From contig JADGNY010000028.1 of NCBI GenBank assembly GCA_017883235.1, positions 1 to 56,422 on the forward strand: 56,422 nucleotides of DNA, read 5' to 3'. The translations under genes were made by a program, and so were the position numbers. Of this stretch, positions 9,018 to 16,556 are shown piece after piece. The notes beneath the pieces were generated by a model. It was given only the letters and a program-made list of their open reading frames with translations, did no database searches and had not been told where the DNA came from. This DNA comes from Thermoanaerobaculia bacterium (GTDB lineage Bacteria > Acidobacteriota > Thermoanaerobaculia > Gp7-AA8). Position 1 is the first letter of the stretch. Every line of letters begins with the position of its first letter.

Positions 9018-9745
9018 CTGCGTTGCGTGGCAGTCGTGGCGCACGTTCGTCACCAGCTTGCAGCGTTACGTGGCGGTCGTGACTCACGTTCGTTACCAGC
9101 TTGCTGCGTTGCGTGGCGGTCGTGACTCACGTTCGTTACCAGCTTGCTGCGTTGCGTGGAGGTCGTGACTCACGTTCGTCACCAGCTTGCAGCGTTGCCT
9201 CGCTGACGTGACGCAGTACGCCACCAGCTTGCAGCGTTGCCTCGCTGTCGTGACTCACGTCCGTCACCAGCTTGCGGCGTTGCCTCGCTGTCGTGAGTCA
9301 AGTCCGTCACCAGCTTGCAGCGTTGCGTCGCAGTCGTGAGGCAATGCCTCAAAAGCGCGCTGCGTTGCCTCGAGGATGAGACGGTTGTGCCTCAAGAGCG
9401 CGCTGCGTTGCCTCGAGGATGAGACGGGTGTGCCTCAAAAGAGCGCTGCGTTGCCTAGAGGATGAGACGGGTGTGCCTCAAAAGAGCGCTGCGTTGCCTC
9501 GAAGACGAGACGGTTGTGCCTCAAGAGCGCGCTGCGTTGCCTCGAGGATGAGACGGGTGTGCCTCAAAAGAGCGCTGCGTTGCCTCGCGGACGAGACGGG
9601 TGTGCGTCAAAAGAGCGCTGCGTTGCGTCGAGGTCGGGACGAAGGTGCGTCAAAAGCGGGCAGCGTTGCGTCGAGGTCGCGACGCACTGCGTCAAAAGCG
9701 GGCAGCGTTGCCTCGAAGTCGGGACTATGCGATGCGAATCCTCCG
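9017..9745. repeat. Tandem array of 17 degenerate ~43-bp repeats
   Basis: Units start with GCTGCGTTGC or GCAGCGTTGC at 9017, 9060, 9103, 9146, 9189, 9231, 9274, 9317, 9359, 9402, 9445, 9488, 9531, 9574, 9617, 9660 and 9702. Spacing is 43 bp with three 42-bp units. Units 1-7 (type A) end in CACCAGCTT or TACCAGCTT. Units from 9359 on (type B) carry GAGACGGGTGTGCCTCAAAA-like middles. The 9317 unit is a hybrid, type A in its first half and type B in its second. The array fills the space between the convergent 3' ends of hemQ and the amidohydrolase. Frames run through it, but the period is not a multiple of three and no start site supports translation. Confidence 0.9.
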
Positions 9746-9754
9746 CCGGTTGGC

Positions 9755-11017
9755 TCACCGCTGCCGCACGACGACCCCGCCCTTCATCACGAACACAACC
9801 CTCTCCAACGCCTTGACATCCTTCAGCGGATCGCCGTCGATGGCGATGACGTCGGCGAGCTTCCCCGATTCGAGCACGCCGGCATCGACGCCGAGGAGTG
9901 ACGCGGCGTTCGTCGTCGCCGTCTGGAGAGCCTGCAGCGGCGTGAGGCCGGCGGTGACGAGGGCCGAAAACTCGCGGGTGGTGAACTTCGGCTCGTCGTC
10001 AAGCCCGAACGCGATCTTGACGTGATGTCTCAACGCGCGCTCGAAGGCCGGCTGTTGATAGCGGAGGATGGCCTTCCCCTTCTCAAGCATGATCGGTTCC
10101 TGGCCCGACGTCAGGCCCATCTCGACGCCGCGCTGAAATGTCTCCAGAGTCGGGACGAGCCAGGTTCCGCGCTCGGCCATCAGTTGCGCCGTTTCCTCAT
10201 CGAGCACGGTCCCGTGCTCGATCGAGTCGACGCCGGCGCGGACCGCCGCGGCGATGCCGGCCGTCCCTTCCGCGTGCGCCATGACCTTGCGGCCGGCGCG
10301 ATGCGCGACCTCGACGGCCGCCTTCATCTGCTCGTCGCTCAGCTCCTGCACGTTGTAGTTACTCAACGTATCCAACACGCCGCCGGTAGCCATCAGCTTG
10401 ATCCAGTCGACGCCGTTGCGAAGGTCGTGGCGAACGGCGACGCGTACCTCGTCCGGCGTGTCGGCGATGTTGGGAAACTTGACCATGGGGACGTCCGCCG
10501 CCAGCGGGTTGAGATCGGCGTGCCCTCCGGTGACGGAGATCGGAATCCCCGCCGCGAAGACGCGTGGTCCGGCGAACTTCCCTCGGGCAAACGCATTCCG
10601 CAGAGCGATCGTGTCGTACGCGGGATCGGTCGTGCCGGCATCGCGCACGGTGGTGAAACCGCGCTGGAGGTAGGTCTGCGCGTTCTGCAATCCGTCGAGT
10701 GTCTTCTCCGCGGAGGAGCGCCTCAGGTTGCTGGTGGCCGAAAAGTCATTCCAGTCAGCCTCGAGATGAACATGGCAATCGATGAGACCCGGCAGCACCG
10801 TGGCATCGCCAAGCTCGATGACGCGCACGCCGCCGGGCGCGCTCCTGTCGATCGAAACGATCCGGTCGCCGCGCACGACGACGTATCCCTCCGTCGCCGT
10901 CCCGCCGCGGACATCGAGCACGCGGCGCGAGTGGATGGCAACGGATGCCTGTTCTTGAGCTAAGACTCCGGCCGCGATGAGCAAGGAAATGAAGATGGCG
11001 CTGGCTATGGATCGCAT
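9755..11017 (-). CDS. Exported metal-dependent amidohydrolase
   Basis: The 420-residue protein has a signal peptide (hydrophobic residues about 5-19, cleavage near Ala20-Gln21) and the full amidohydrolase fold. Metal ligands His82 and His84 lie in LPGLIDCHVHLE; WIKLMATGGV carries the likely carboxylated lysine; HAEGTAG and SIEHG give the next two histidines; FGLDDE supplies the acidic residue usually seen as GTD. The closest pattern is the imidazolonepropionase-like/prolidase-like group of periplasmic amidohydrolases, many acting on dipeptides or cyclic amides. The substrate cannot be told. GGGAGG lies just upstream of the start. It is divergent from the 11035 gene. Confidence 0.85.
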   Translation of the reverse strand: MRSIASAIFISLLIAAGVLAQEQASVAIHSRRVLDVRGGTATEGYVVVRGDRIVSIDRSAPGGVRVIELGDATVLPGLIDCHVHLEADWNDFSATSNLRRSSAEKTLDGLQNAQTYLQRGFTTVRDAGTTDPAYDTIALRNAFARGKFAGPRVFAAGIPISVTGGHADLNPLAADVPMVKFPNIADTPDEVRVAVRHDLRNGVDWIKLMATGGVLDTLSNYNVQELSDEQMKAAVEVAHRAGRKVMAHAEGTAGIAAAVRAGVDSIEHGTVLDEETAQLMAERGTWLVPTLETFQRGVEMGLTSGQEPIMLEKGKAILRYQQPAFERALRHHVKIAFGLDDEPKFTTREFSALVTAGLTPLQALQTATTNAASLLGVDAGVLESGKLADVIAIDGDPLKDVKALERVVFVMKGGVVVRQR

Positions 11018-11034
11018 CGGTCCTCCCGTTTACC

Positions 11035-11811
11035 ATGTTGAGTCGAATGACAAAGATAGCTCGCTTCCTGCCGCGGATTGCGTTCATCGTTTTTCTCTCC
11101 GCCAGCGCTCTCCAGGCGCAGCAGCCGTTCCAGCGCGGGACCGAGGTCAAGCCCGAGCAGCCGCTCGCCGGCGAGACGCAGGCGCTCTGGAACATCTACG
11201 AACGCGCCGTAATCGACTCCGCCGTCTACCAGCGCTGGAACGTCCGCCCCCTCCGCCCGATCACCCCGGACGAGCACGGTCAGGTGCTCGTGGCGATGGT
11301 CACGTCGAAGGACGGCAAAGTAGGAGACTCGCTCACCGCCGGCACGTACGGGATGTGGGTGACCGGCGTCCCCGAGGTGCAGACCCTCTGCCGCGCCTTC
11401 CACGGCGACGTGGCGATGCAGTTGCGCGAATTGCTCGGCCTCCCGCCGGACGCCGACGTGCCGCGGGTGCTCGTGCTCAAGGTGGCAGTCTCCGACCTGT
11501 TCCGCCCCGCGCCCGACGACAACACGAACACACCGCTCCCGTGCAAGCCTCAACCCGATGCCTCAACCCCCACCGACTGCGGCAACGCCTTCCCCTCGAC
11601 GACGACCCCCTCCCACTATCAATGGATGGCCGTCGAGACCCTCTACCTCCACGCCATCCCCAACGGCTACCCCTGGACGCACCTCGGCTACACGTACAAC
11701 TGGACTCCGGGCGCGGATCGGTATGGGGCCTCGGAGTACGTGATTCGGGCGAACGCGAAAGGGGTGATTGTGGAGAACGTGCCGACGGTGAAGTACTGCG
11801 GGCAGCCGTAG
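11035..11811 (+). CDS. Secreted protein of unknown function (258 aa)
   Basis: The product has a signal peptide (MLSRMTKIARFLPR, then hydrophobic IAFIVFLSASALQA, cleavage near residue 28). A second in-frame ATG at 11047 would give a 254-residue form with an equally good signal. The mature part has no recognised domain. It contains a proline-, aspartate- and threonine-rich segment around residues 160-190 with two cysteines, and a Trp/Tyr-rich C-terminal third (HYQWMAVETLYLHAIPNGYP, then WTPGADRYGASEYVI). It is transcribed away from the amidohydrolase with 17 bp between start codons, so the two probably share a promoter region. Confidence 0.6.
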   Translation: MLSRMTKIARFLPRIAFIVFLSASALQAQQPFQRGTEVKPEQPLAGETQALWNIYERAVIDSAVYQRWNVRPLRPITPDEHGQVLVAMVTSKDGKVGDSLTAGTYGMWVTGVPEVQTLCRAFHGDVAMQLRELLGLPPDADVPRVLVLKVAVSDLFRPAPDDNTNTPLPCKPQPDASTPTDCGNAFPSTTTPSHYQWMAVETLYLHAIPNGYPWTHLGYTYNWTPGADRYGASEYVIRANAKGVIVENVPTVKYCGQP

Positions 11812-11952
11812 ACGACTACAAACGCCTGACGCTCGGTGAGCAAGAGTACACGGAAATACGTTTGCACTCGCTGCCAGCTAGACAGTACTCACGTCATCCT
11901 GAGGCTGATCCCGCGCAGACTTGCAGGCCAAAAACTGTTAGATTCCATTAGG

Positions 11953-12309
11953 CTAGATGTCTTCCCGTATCGAAGCAAAGCGATCCTTCAGCTCATCGGC
12001 TTCGGTAAGAATCCCAAGAGGGTCGTAGATAACCGGAACTGGCGTCCCTGTCGTATCTGTGGGCGGAATTGGCTTGGTCGGATCAACAATAGGCGAACCG
12101 CTGCGAGGTAAGCCGCTGCTATTTTGCGACGCTGCCCAGTTCAACAAAGCTACGCTGATACCTGTGGCAACGGCTCCTGCTATGACTGCGCCTTTTGTGT
12201 CTGTGATGTGATTCGCTAAGCAAGCGCTACCTACTCCCGCGAGGCCGGCGACAACCGCTCGCGTCACGCTAGGAAGCCACCGCTTCATGAGCTCGTAAAT
12301 TCGATTCAT
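11953..12309 (-). CDS. Small membrane protein of unknown function (118 aa)
   Basis: The ATG overlaps the stop of the upstream 75-residue ORF (ATGA, 12306-12309), which argues that both are genuine and coupled. The protein has a basic N-terminus (MNRIYELMKRWLP) and two glycine/alanine-rich hydrophobic helices: AVVAGLAGVGSACLA at about 19-33 and AVIAGAVATGISVALLNWAA at about 41-60. A proline/threonine-rich linker (80-95) and an acidic soluble tail follow. No family was recognised. The surrounding DNA is less G+C-rich than its neighbours, which may mean transfer. An overlapping plus-strand frame at 11836-12111 is considered a shadow. Confidence 0.5.
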   Translation of the reverse strand: MNRIYELMKRWLPSVTRAVVAGLAGVGSACLANHITDTKGAVIAGAVATGISVALLNWAASQNSSGLPRSGSPIVDPTKPIPPTDTTGTPVPVIYDPLGILTEADELKDRFASIREDI

Positions 12310-12533
12310 CCCGTATGTGATATCCCCGAGATCACGATCACGACCAAAAACCCTTCGATGGCACCGCCGAGCACGCCCTCGACGCAGCGATGCAGCATTT
12401 CCTTAACGATAGCTTCGTCTTGGCGTCTTGCAACCCAATCTATGAGTGCGGCAAGTGCTAGACCGATGAGTGGTGCTATCGCTGCCGCTACGGCCGCATG
12501 CTTGAAGGCATCTGATAACGGATATTGATGCAT
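12306..12533 (-). CDS. Small membrane protein of unknown function (75 aa)
   Basis: This short protein has two likely membrane helices: AVAAAIAPLIGLALAALIDW at about 14-33 and VLGGAIEGFLVVIVISGIS at about 54-72. They are separated by a charged loop (VARRQDEAIVKEMLHRC). It is followed by the 118-residue membrane protein with a 4-base overlap. Small G/A-rich hydrophobic proteins in pairs are seen in phage holins, toxin modules and membrane stress proteins, but nothing here decides between them. The start has only a weak AGGA just upstream. Confidence 0.5.
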   Translation of the reverse strand: MHQYPLSDAFKHAAVAAAIAPLIGLALAALIDWVARRQDEAIVKEMLHRCVEGVLGGAIEGFLVVIVISGISHTG

Positions 12534-12644
12534 TCCTGTCTCTGTTGAGGAGTGTCCGGCGATGAAAAATCCCTACCCCTAATCATGGAAGTTCGCCGCG
12601 GAAAGAGTCGGAGCCAAACCTCCAGCCGTGGTTTCGCTGTAGCC

Positions 12645-13409
12645 TCACTCTGGAGTAATGTACGCCCCCGTGATCCCCCCATCGACGACGAACGACGTCC
12701 CCGTGATGAACGACGACTCATCGCTGGCCAGGAACAGCGCCGCGTTGGCCATCTCCTCAGGACGTCCGAAGCGGCCCATGGGGATGTGGACGAGCCGGCG
12801 GTTGCGGCGGGCGGGGTCGGCGAGGAGCTCGGCGAGGAGCGGGGTCTCGACGGGGCCGGGGCAGAGGGAGTTGGCGCGGATGTTTTTGCGCGCGAACTCA
12901 ACCGCGATCTCGCGCGTCATCGCCAGCACGCCCCCTTTGCTGGCGGTGTAGGCGATCTGGGGGACGGCGGCGCCCATGATGGCGACGAAGGAGGCGGTGT
13001 TGATGATCGAGCCGCCGCCGGCGCGGAGGAGGGCGGGGATGGCGTACTGGCATCCAAGGAAGACCCCTTTGAGATTGACGTCGATCACCATGTCCCAGAT
13101 GGCTTCGGTGGTGGTGGTGACCGATTCGTCGTCCGGATGAAAGATGCCGGCGTTGTTGAAGATAACATCCAGCCGGCCGAAGCTTTCCTCGGCGAACTTA
13201 ACCATCCCCTCGGCGCCGGAGGCTTTCGACACGTCGGCGGCAAAGGCGCGGGCGTTCGGGCCGATCTCGTGGGCCGTCGCCTCGGCGGTCTCTTTCTTCA
13301 AGTCGACGACGACGACCTTGGCCCCTTCTTTCGCGAAGAGGAGACAGGAGGCTTTGCCGATGCCGGAGCCGCCGCCGGTGATGAGGGCTACTTTGTTCTT
13401 CAGTCGCAA
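12645..13409 (-). CDS. Short-chain dehydrogenase/reductase (254 aa)
   Basis: This is a classical NAD(P)-dependent SDR. It has TGGGSGIG for cofactor binding near residue 11, FNNAG near 86, a serine in NTASF near 137, and the catalytic Tyr/Lys pair in YTASK near 153. The C-terminal GTSFVVDGG is also typical. The start is a TTG at 13407-13409 (MRLKNKVALITGG), chosen because AGGAG lies eight bases upstream; an open frame extending far upstream is antisense-like Ser/Pro/Arg sequence. An aspartate follows the second beta strand (VVVVD), which suggests NAD preference. It is third in an operon with aldehyde dehydrogenase and glutamine-synthetase-like genes. Confidence 0.85.
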   Translation of the reverse strand: MRLKNKVALITGGGSGIGKASCLLFAKEGAKVVVVDLKKETAEATAHEIGPNARAFAADVSKASGAEGMVKFAEESFGRLDVIFNNAGIFHPDDESVTTTTEAIWDMVIDVNLKGVFLGCQYAIPALLRAGGGSIINTASFVAIMGAAVPQIAYTASKGGVLAMTREIAVEFARKNIRANSLCPGPVETPLLAELLADPARRNRRLVHIPMGRFGRPEEMANAALFLASDESSFITGTSFVVDGGITGAYITPE

Positions 13410-13427
13410 GTTGTCTATCTCCTGTGA

Positions 13428-13477
13428 CCGGCGGCGAGACGCCGCCGGGCCAGCCGCCGAGACGGCGGCGCTCCGTT
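13428..13477. repeat. Double hairpin related to the 7777 palindrome
   Basis: Two stable hairpins lie between the glutamine-synthetase-like gene and the SDR gene. The first has perfect 9-bp arms (13428-13436 with 13440-13448, loop AGA). The second pairs GCCGCC (13453-13458) with GGCGGC (13464-13469). The unit GCCGGGCCAGCCG...GAGACG...GCGCTCCG is shared with the right arm of the palindrome at 7903-7977, so both belong to one repeat family. Its position between two operon genes could cause partial termination or protect the upstream message; this is inference. Confidence 0.6.
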
Positions 13478-13479
13478 GT

Positions 13480-14859
13480 TCAGGCCATCTCAAAGTACCG
13501 CCGCCGCTCCCAGTCGGTGACGACGGCGTCGAATTTCCGTTGTTCGGTGCGGAAGAAGTGGAGGTAGTGATCGACGACGTTTTCGCCGAAGACTTCGCGT
13601 GCGAAGGCACTCTCGGCCAGCGCGGCGATCGATTCGTTGAGCGAGTGGGGCATGTGCGGCAGGTCGGACGCTGCTTTGTAGACGTCGCCCTCGAACGCGG
13701 GAGGCGGCTCGATGTGACGGGCGACGCCGTCCAGTCCGGCGGCGATGGCGGCGGCGAAGGCGAGGTAGACGTTCGCGTCGGCGCCGGGTGCGCGGCACTC
13801 GATGCGCAGTGACGGGCCGCTGCCGACGATTCGGAAGCCGGCGGTACGGTTGTCGAAGCTCCAGGCGATGCCGGTCGGCGCGAACGAGCCGGCCACGTAG
13901 CGCTTGTACGAGGAGGGATACGGCGCGAAGAAGGCAAACAGCTCGCGGATGTGCTTCATCCATCCGCCGAGAAACCAGCGGAACGTCGGCGAGCAGTGGA
14001 TCGTGCCGAGGGCGTCGTCGCCGGCAAACCTGGGGGCCTTCCCCGTTTCGTCCCACAACGACATGTGGATGTGACACGACGAACCGGCGTAACGCTCGTC
14101 CCACTTGGCCATGAAGGTGATGGCGTGTCCCTGCTGCCAGGCGATCTCCTTGGCGGCGTGCTTGTAGATCGAGTGGCGGTCGGCCATTTCCAGCGCATCG
14201 GCGTAACGGAGCCCGATCTCCTGCTGCCCCGGCCCCCACTCCCCCTTCGACGACTCGACAGGCACGCCGGAGCGCTCCATGTGCGAACGAATGGCACCGA
14301 TGAGATGCTCTTCCTTCGTCCCTTGCAGGATGTGGTAATCCTCGATGACGCGTCCGATCGGCGTCGGATTGATGAAGCCCTTCTCCGCTACCGCCTCATA
14401 AGAATCCTTGAAGACGTAAAGCTCCAGTTCCGAGGCCGCCATCGTGGTGAAGCCCATGGCCGCGGCGCGGGCAATCTGGCGGCGCAGCATGCTGCGCGGT
14501 GCCACCGGCACCATCTCGTGCTCGTGCTCCTGGTAGACGTCGCACAGCACGAGCGCCGTCTTCGGCAGCCACGAAGCCACGCGCAGCGTCTCGAAATCGG
14601 GGATCGGCCGGAAGTCGCCGTAGCCCTTCGCCCACGAGGTGAAAGCGTAGCCGGGCACGGGATCCATCTCCATGTCACAGGCCAGCAGGTAATCGCAGGC
14701 GTGCATCCCGTGCGGGATCACCTCATCGACGAAGAACCGGCCGACGAGCCGTTTGCCGACCAGCCGTCCATACATGTCGGGAAACGCCGTGATGACGGTA
14801 TCGATCTCGTCGTCGGCGACGAGGCGTTTGAGGGTGTCGATGTCGATGCGTCCGTGCAT
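13480..14859 (-). CDS. Glutamine-synthetase-family ligase, PuuA/GlnT-like (459 aa)
   Basis: The protein has the glutamine synthetase fold in the order beta-grasp N-domain (about 1-105) and catalytic domain. Motifs include ASELELYVF near residue 135 (metal-binding glutamates), SKGEWGPGQQEI near 203, GSSCHIHMSL near 258 (the His of the E/H/R set) and a GSGPSLRIECR segment near 350 carrying nucleotide/metal residues. There is no sign of the adenylylation loop of GS-I. Together with the aldehyde dehydrogenase this resembles gamma-glutamyl-polyamine or other gamma-glutamylation catabolism rather than housekeeping GS. The ATG at 14859 (MHGRIDIDTL) is chosen because the upstream extension is encoded by a palindromic repeat. 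Confidence 0.82.
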   Translation of the reverse strand: MHGRIDIDTLKRLVADDEIDTVITAFPDMYGRLVGKRLVGRFFVDEVIPHGMHACDYLLACDMEMDPVPGYAFTSWAKGYGDFRPIPDFETLRVASWLPKTALVLCDVYQEHEHEMVPVAPRSMLRRQIARAAAMGFTTMAASELELYVFKDSYEAVAEKGFINPTPIGRVIEDYHILQGTKEEHLIGAIRSHMERSGVPVESSKGEWGPGQQEIGLRYADALEMADRHSIYKHAAKEIAWQQGHAITFMAKWDERYAGSSCHIHMSLWDETGKAPRFAGDDALGTIHCSPTFRWFLGGWMKHIRELFAFFAPYPSSYKRYVAGSFAPTGIAWSFDNRTAGFRIVGSGPSLRIECRAPGADANVYLAFAAAIAAGLDGVARHIEPPPAFEGDVYKAASDLPHMPHSLNESIAALAESAFAREVFGENVVDHYLHFFRTEQRKFDAVVTDWERRRYFEMA

Positions 14860-14882
14860 GTTTGTTCTCGCGGGGGTCGGTT

Positions 14883-14942
14883 GTCGGGAGTCGGGGGTCG
14901 GAGCGAATGCCAGCGGCTTTTCTCCGACCCCCGACTCCCGAC
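14883..14942. repeat. Perfect 21-bp inverted repeat in the leader of the GS-like gene
   Basis: Arms 14883-14903 and 14922-14942 are exact inverted copies made of GTCGGGAGTCGGGGGTCGG-type sequence, with an 18-base loop. Further copies of CGGGGGTCGG (14871-14880) extend it. It lies between the aldehyde dehydrogenase stop (14949) and the GS-like start (14859). Simple GGGGTCGGGAGTC blocks of this type occur as dispersed repeats in high-G+C genomes. The hairpin could influence translation or stability downstream in the operon. Confidence 0.75.
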
Positions 14943-14948
14943 CCCCGA

Positions 14949-16343
14949 TCAGCTTACGTCCACATACACCGTCTTCCACTCCGTATACGCATCGAGCGCG
15001 GCGAGACCGAGCTCGCGTCCGATGCCGCTTTGTTTTACGCCGCCGAAGGGCGCTTCGAGATGCACGCTGCTGCCGGAGTTGATGGAGATGTTGCCGGTCT
15101 CGAAGGCGCGGGCGACGCGTAATGCGCGGCCGATGTCGCGCGTCCAGATCGAGCCGGAGAGGCCATACAGCGAATCGTTGGCCATCTGCACGGCATCGTC
15201 CTCGGAATCGAAGGGCATCACCGCCACCACCGGGCCGAAAATCTCCTCGCGTGCGATGGTCATCTCCGGGGTCACGTCGACGAAGATCGTCGGATCGAGA
15301 TAGGTGCCGGCTCCTTCGCGCGAATGGCCACCGGCCGCGAGCGTCGCCCCTTCCGATATTCCGGTGTCGATGTACGACTGGACGCGCGTCCGATGCGCCG
15401 CCGTCACCAGCGGCCCCATCTCCGTCTCAGCCGCGAGTGGATCGCCGACGTTCACCTTTTCGAATGCCTCGACAAGCGCCTTCGCGAATCGGTCGTAGAT
15501 CGATCGCTGCACGAGTACGCGGCTGCGCGCACAGCAATCCTGGCCGGCGTTGCCGAGCGACGAGGAGACCGCGGAGGCAACCGCGTTATCGAAATCACAA
15601 TCGTCGAAGATGAGATTGGCCGATTTGCCGCCGAGCTCGAGGCTCACGCGCTTGATGTCGCGCGATCCCATCTCCATGACCTTCCTGCCGACCTCCGTCG
15701 ATCCGGTGAAGGCCAGCTTGCGGACCAGCGGGTGCGTGAGGATGGCCTCGCCGGCGACGGATCCCGGGCCGGTGACGACGGTGAAGACCCCCTCGGGCAA
15801 GCCCGCTTCGAGCGCCAGCTCGCCGAGCCGGATGGCGGTGAGCGGCGTCTGTTCTGCTGGTTTAAGAACCACCGTGTTCCCCATCGCCAGCGCCGGGGCC
15901 GACTTCCACGCCGTGATGGCGATCGGGAAGTTCCACGGCACGATGATCCCGCAGACGCCGACCGGCTCGCGAAAGGTCAGCAGCACGCCCGGCGCCGCGC
16001 CGGGGATGGTCTGCCCGCCGATCTTGTTCGTCGTGCCGGCGTAATACTCGAAACAGTTCGCCGCCAGCTCCACTTCGTCGCGCGAATCGCGGATCGGTTT
16101 CCCGACGTTGCGCGATTCCAGCGTCGCCAATTCGTCCGCGTTGTCGTGAATGAGCTGCGAGAGCCGCATCAGCATCCGCCCGCGGCTTCTCGTGTTGACC
16201 GCTCGCCATACCGGAAACGCCCCCGCCGCGCGCCGCACCGCGCGATCGACATCCTCGGCGGTGGCTCGCGAAACGGAGCCGAGCGTCTCTCCTGTCGCCG
16301 GCTCGATCAGCTCGAAATCGGACACGTGAGAAGGGTAGTGCAA
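14949..16343 (-). CDS. NAD(P)-dependent aldehyde dehydrogenase (464 aa)
   Basis: The full ALDH pattern is visible: VPWNFP near residue 135, the cofactor segment FTGSTEVGR near 212, the general base Glu236 in SLELGGKSANL, the nucleophile Cys270 in GQDC, and EEIFGPV near 370 followed by FGGVKQSGIGRELG. Length is slightly short of the usual 480-500 because the N-terminus is brief. It heads the operon ALDH, GS-like ligase, SDR. With a PuuA-like ligase it may oxidise a gamma-glutamyl-aminoaldehyde, but betaine-aldehyde-like or other aldehydes are equally possible. The promoter would lie in the 213-bp divergent region with the 16557 kinase gene. Confidence 0.9.
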   Translation of the reverse strand: MHYPSHVSDFELIEPATGETLGSVSRATAEDVDRAVRRAAGAFPVWRAVNTRSRGRMLMRLSQLIHDNADELATLESRNVGKPIRDSRDEVELAANCFEYYAGTTNKIGGQTIPGAAPGVLLTFREPVGVCGIIVPWNFPIAITAWKSAPALAMGNTVVLKPAEQTPLTAIRLGELALEAGLPEGVFTVVTGPGSVAGEAILTHPLVRKLAFTGSTEVGRKVMEMGSRDIKRVSLELGGKSANLIFDDCDFDNAVASAVSSSLGNAGQDCCARSRVLVQRSIYDRFAKALVEAFEKVNVGDPLAAETEMGPLVTAAHRTRVQSYIDTGISEGATLAAGGHSREGAGTYLDPTIFVDVTPEMTIAREEIFGPVVAVMPFDSEDDAVQMANDSLYGLSGSIWTRDIGRALRVARAFETGNISINSGSSVHLEAPFGGVKQSGIGRELGLAALDAYTEWKTVYVDVS

Positions 16344-16361
16344 GAAGCAGGCTCAGGGGGC

Positions 16362-16452
16362 GGGGTTGCGGGGTTTCGAGGTCTCGCGGTGCTGGCTTGC
16401 GAAGTCTGAGGCGTTGTTCGACGGCAGCGAGACCCCGAGACCGCAATTCCCC
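16362..16452. repeat. Imperfect palindrome in a divergent promoter region
   Basis: Arms at about 16362-16392 and 16423-16452 are imperfect inverted copies, with GAGGTCTCGC matching GCGAGACCCC. They lie between the aldehyde dehydrogenase start (16343) and the histidine kinase start (16557). A TATATT at 16475-16480 could be a -10 box for the kinase operon, without a clear -35. The palindrome may be a dispersed repeat rather than an operator. Confidence 0.4.
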
Positions 16453-16556
16453 ATCCTACGGCCCGGTTACTGCATATATTCCAGCAGTACTCTCTCCCAC
16501 ATCGACTGCTCGCGCCTTGCGATCGCGTCCGGTTGGAACAAACCAGGAGGCGATGC

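Noticed and set aside
9017-9745. CRISPR-like array
   Set aside because: The whole 43-bp unit is repeated and drifts gradually; there is no constant repeat with unrelated spacers, and no cas genes are present.
11836-12111. Plus-strand 91-residue frame
   Set aside because: It overlaps the minus-strand membrane protein pair, whose ATGA coupling and hydrophobic helices are more convincing; its two CxxC-like pairs are not in a known arrangement.
13410-13937. N-terminal extension of the SDR gene
   Set aside because: The extension is Ser/Pro/Arg-rich and overlaps the GS-like gene in another frame; the TTG at 13409 has a ribosome binding site and gives the normal SDR start.
14860-14979. Forty-residue extension of the GS-like protein
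   Set aside because: It is encoded by the palindromic GTCGGGAGTC repeat; the ATG at 14859 matches the family start.
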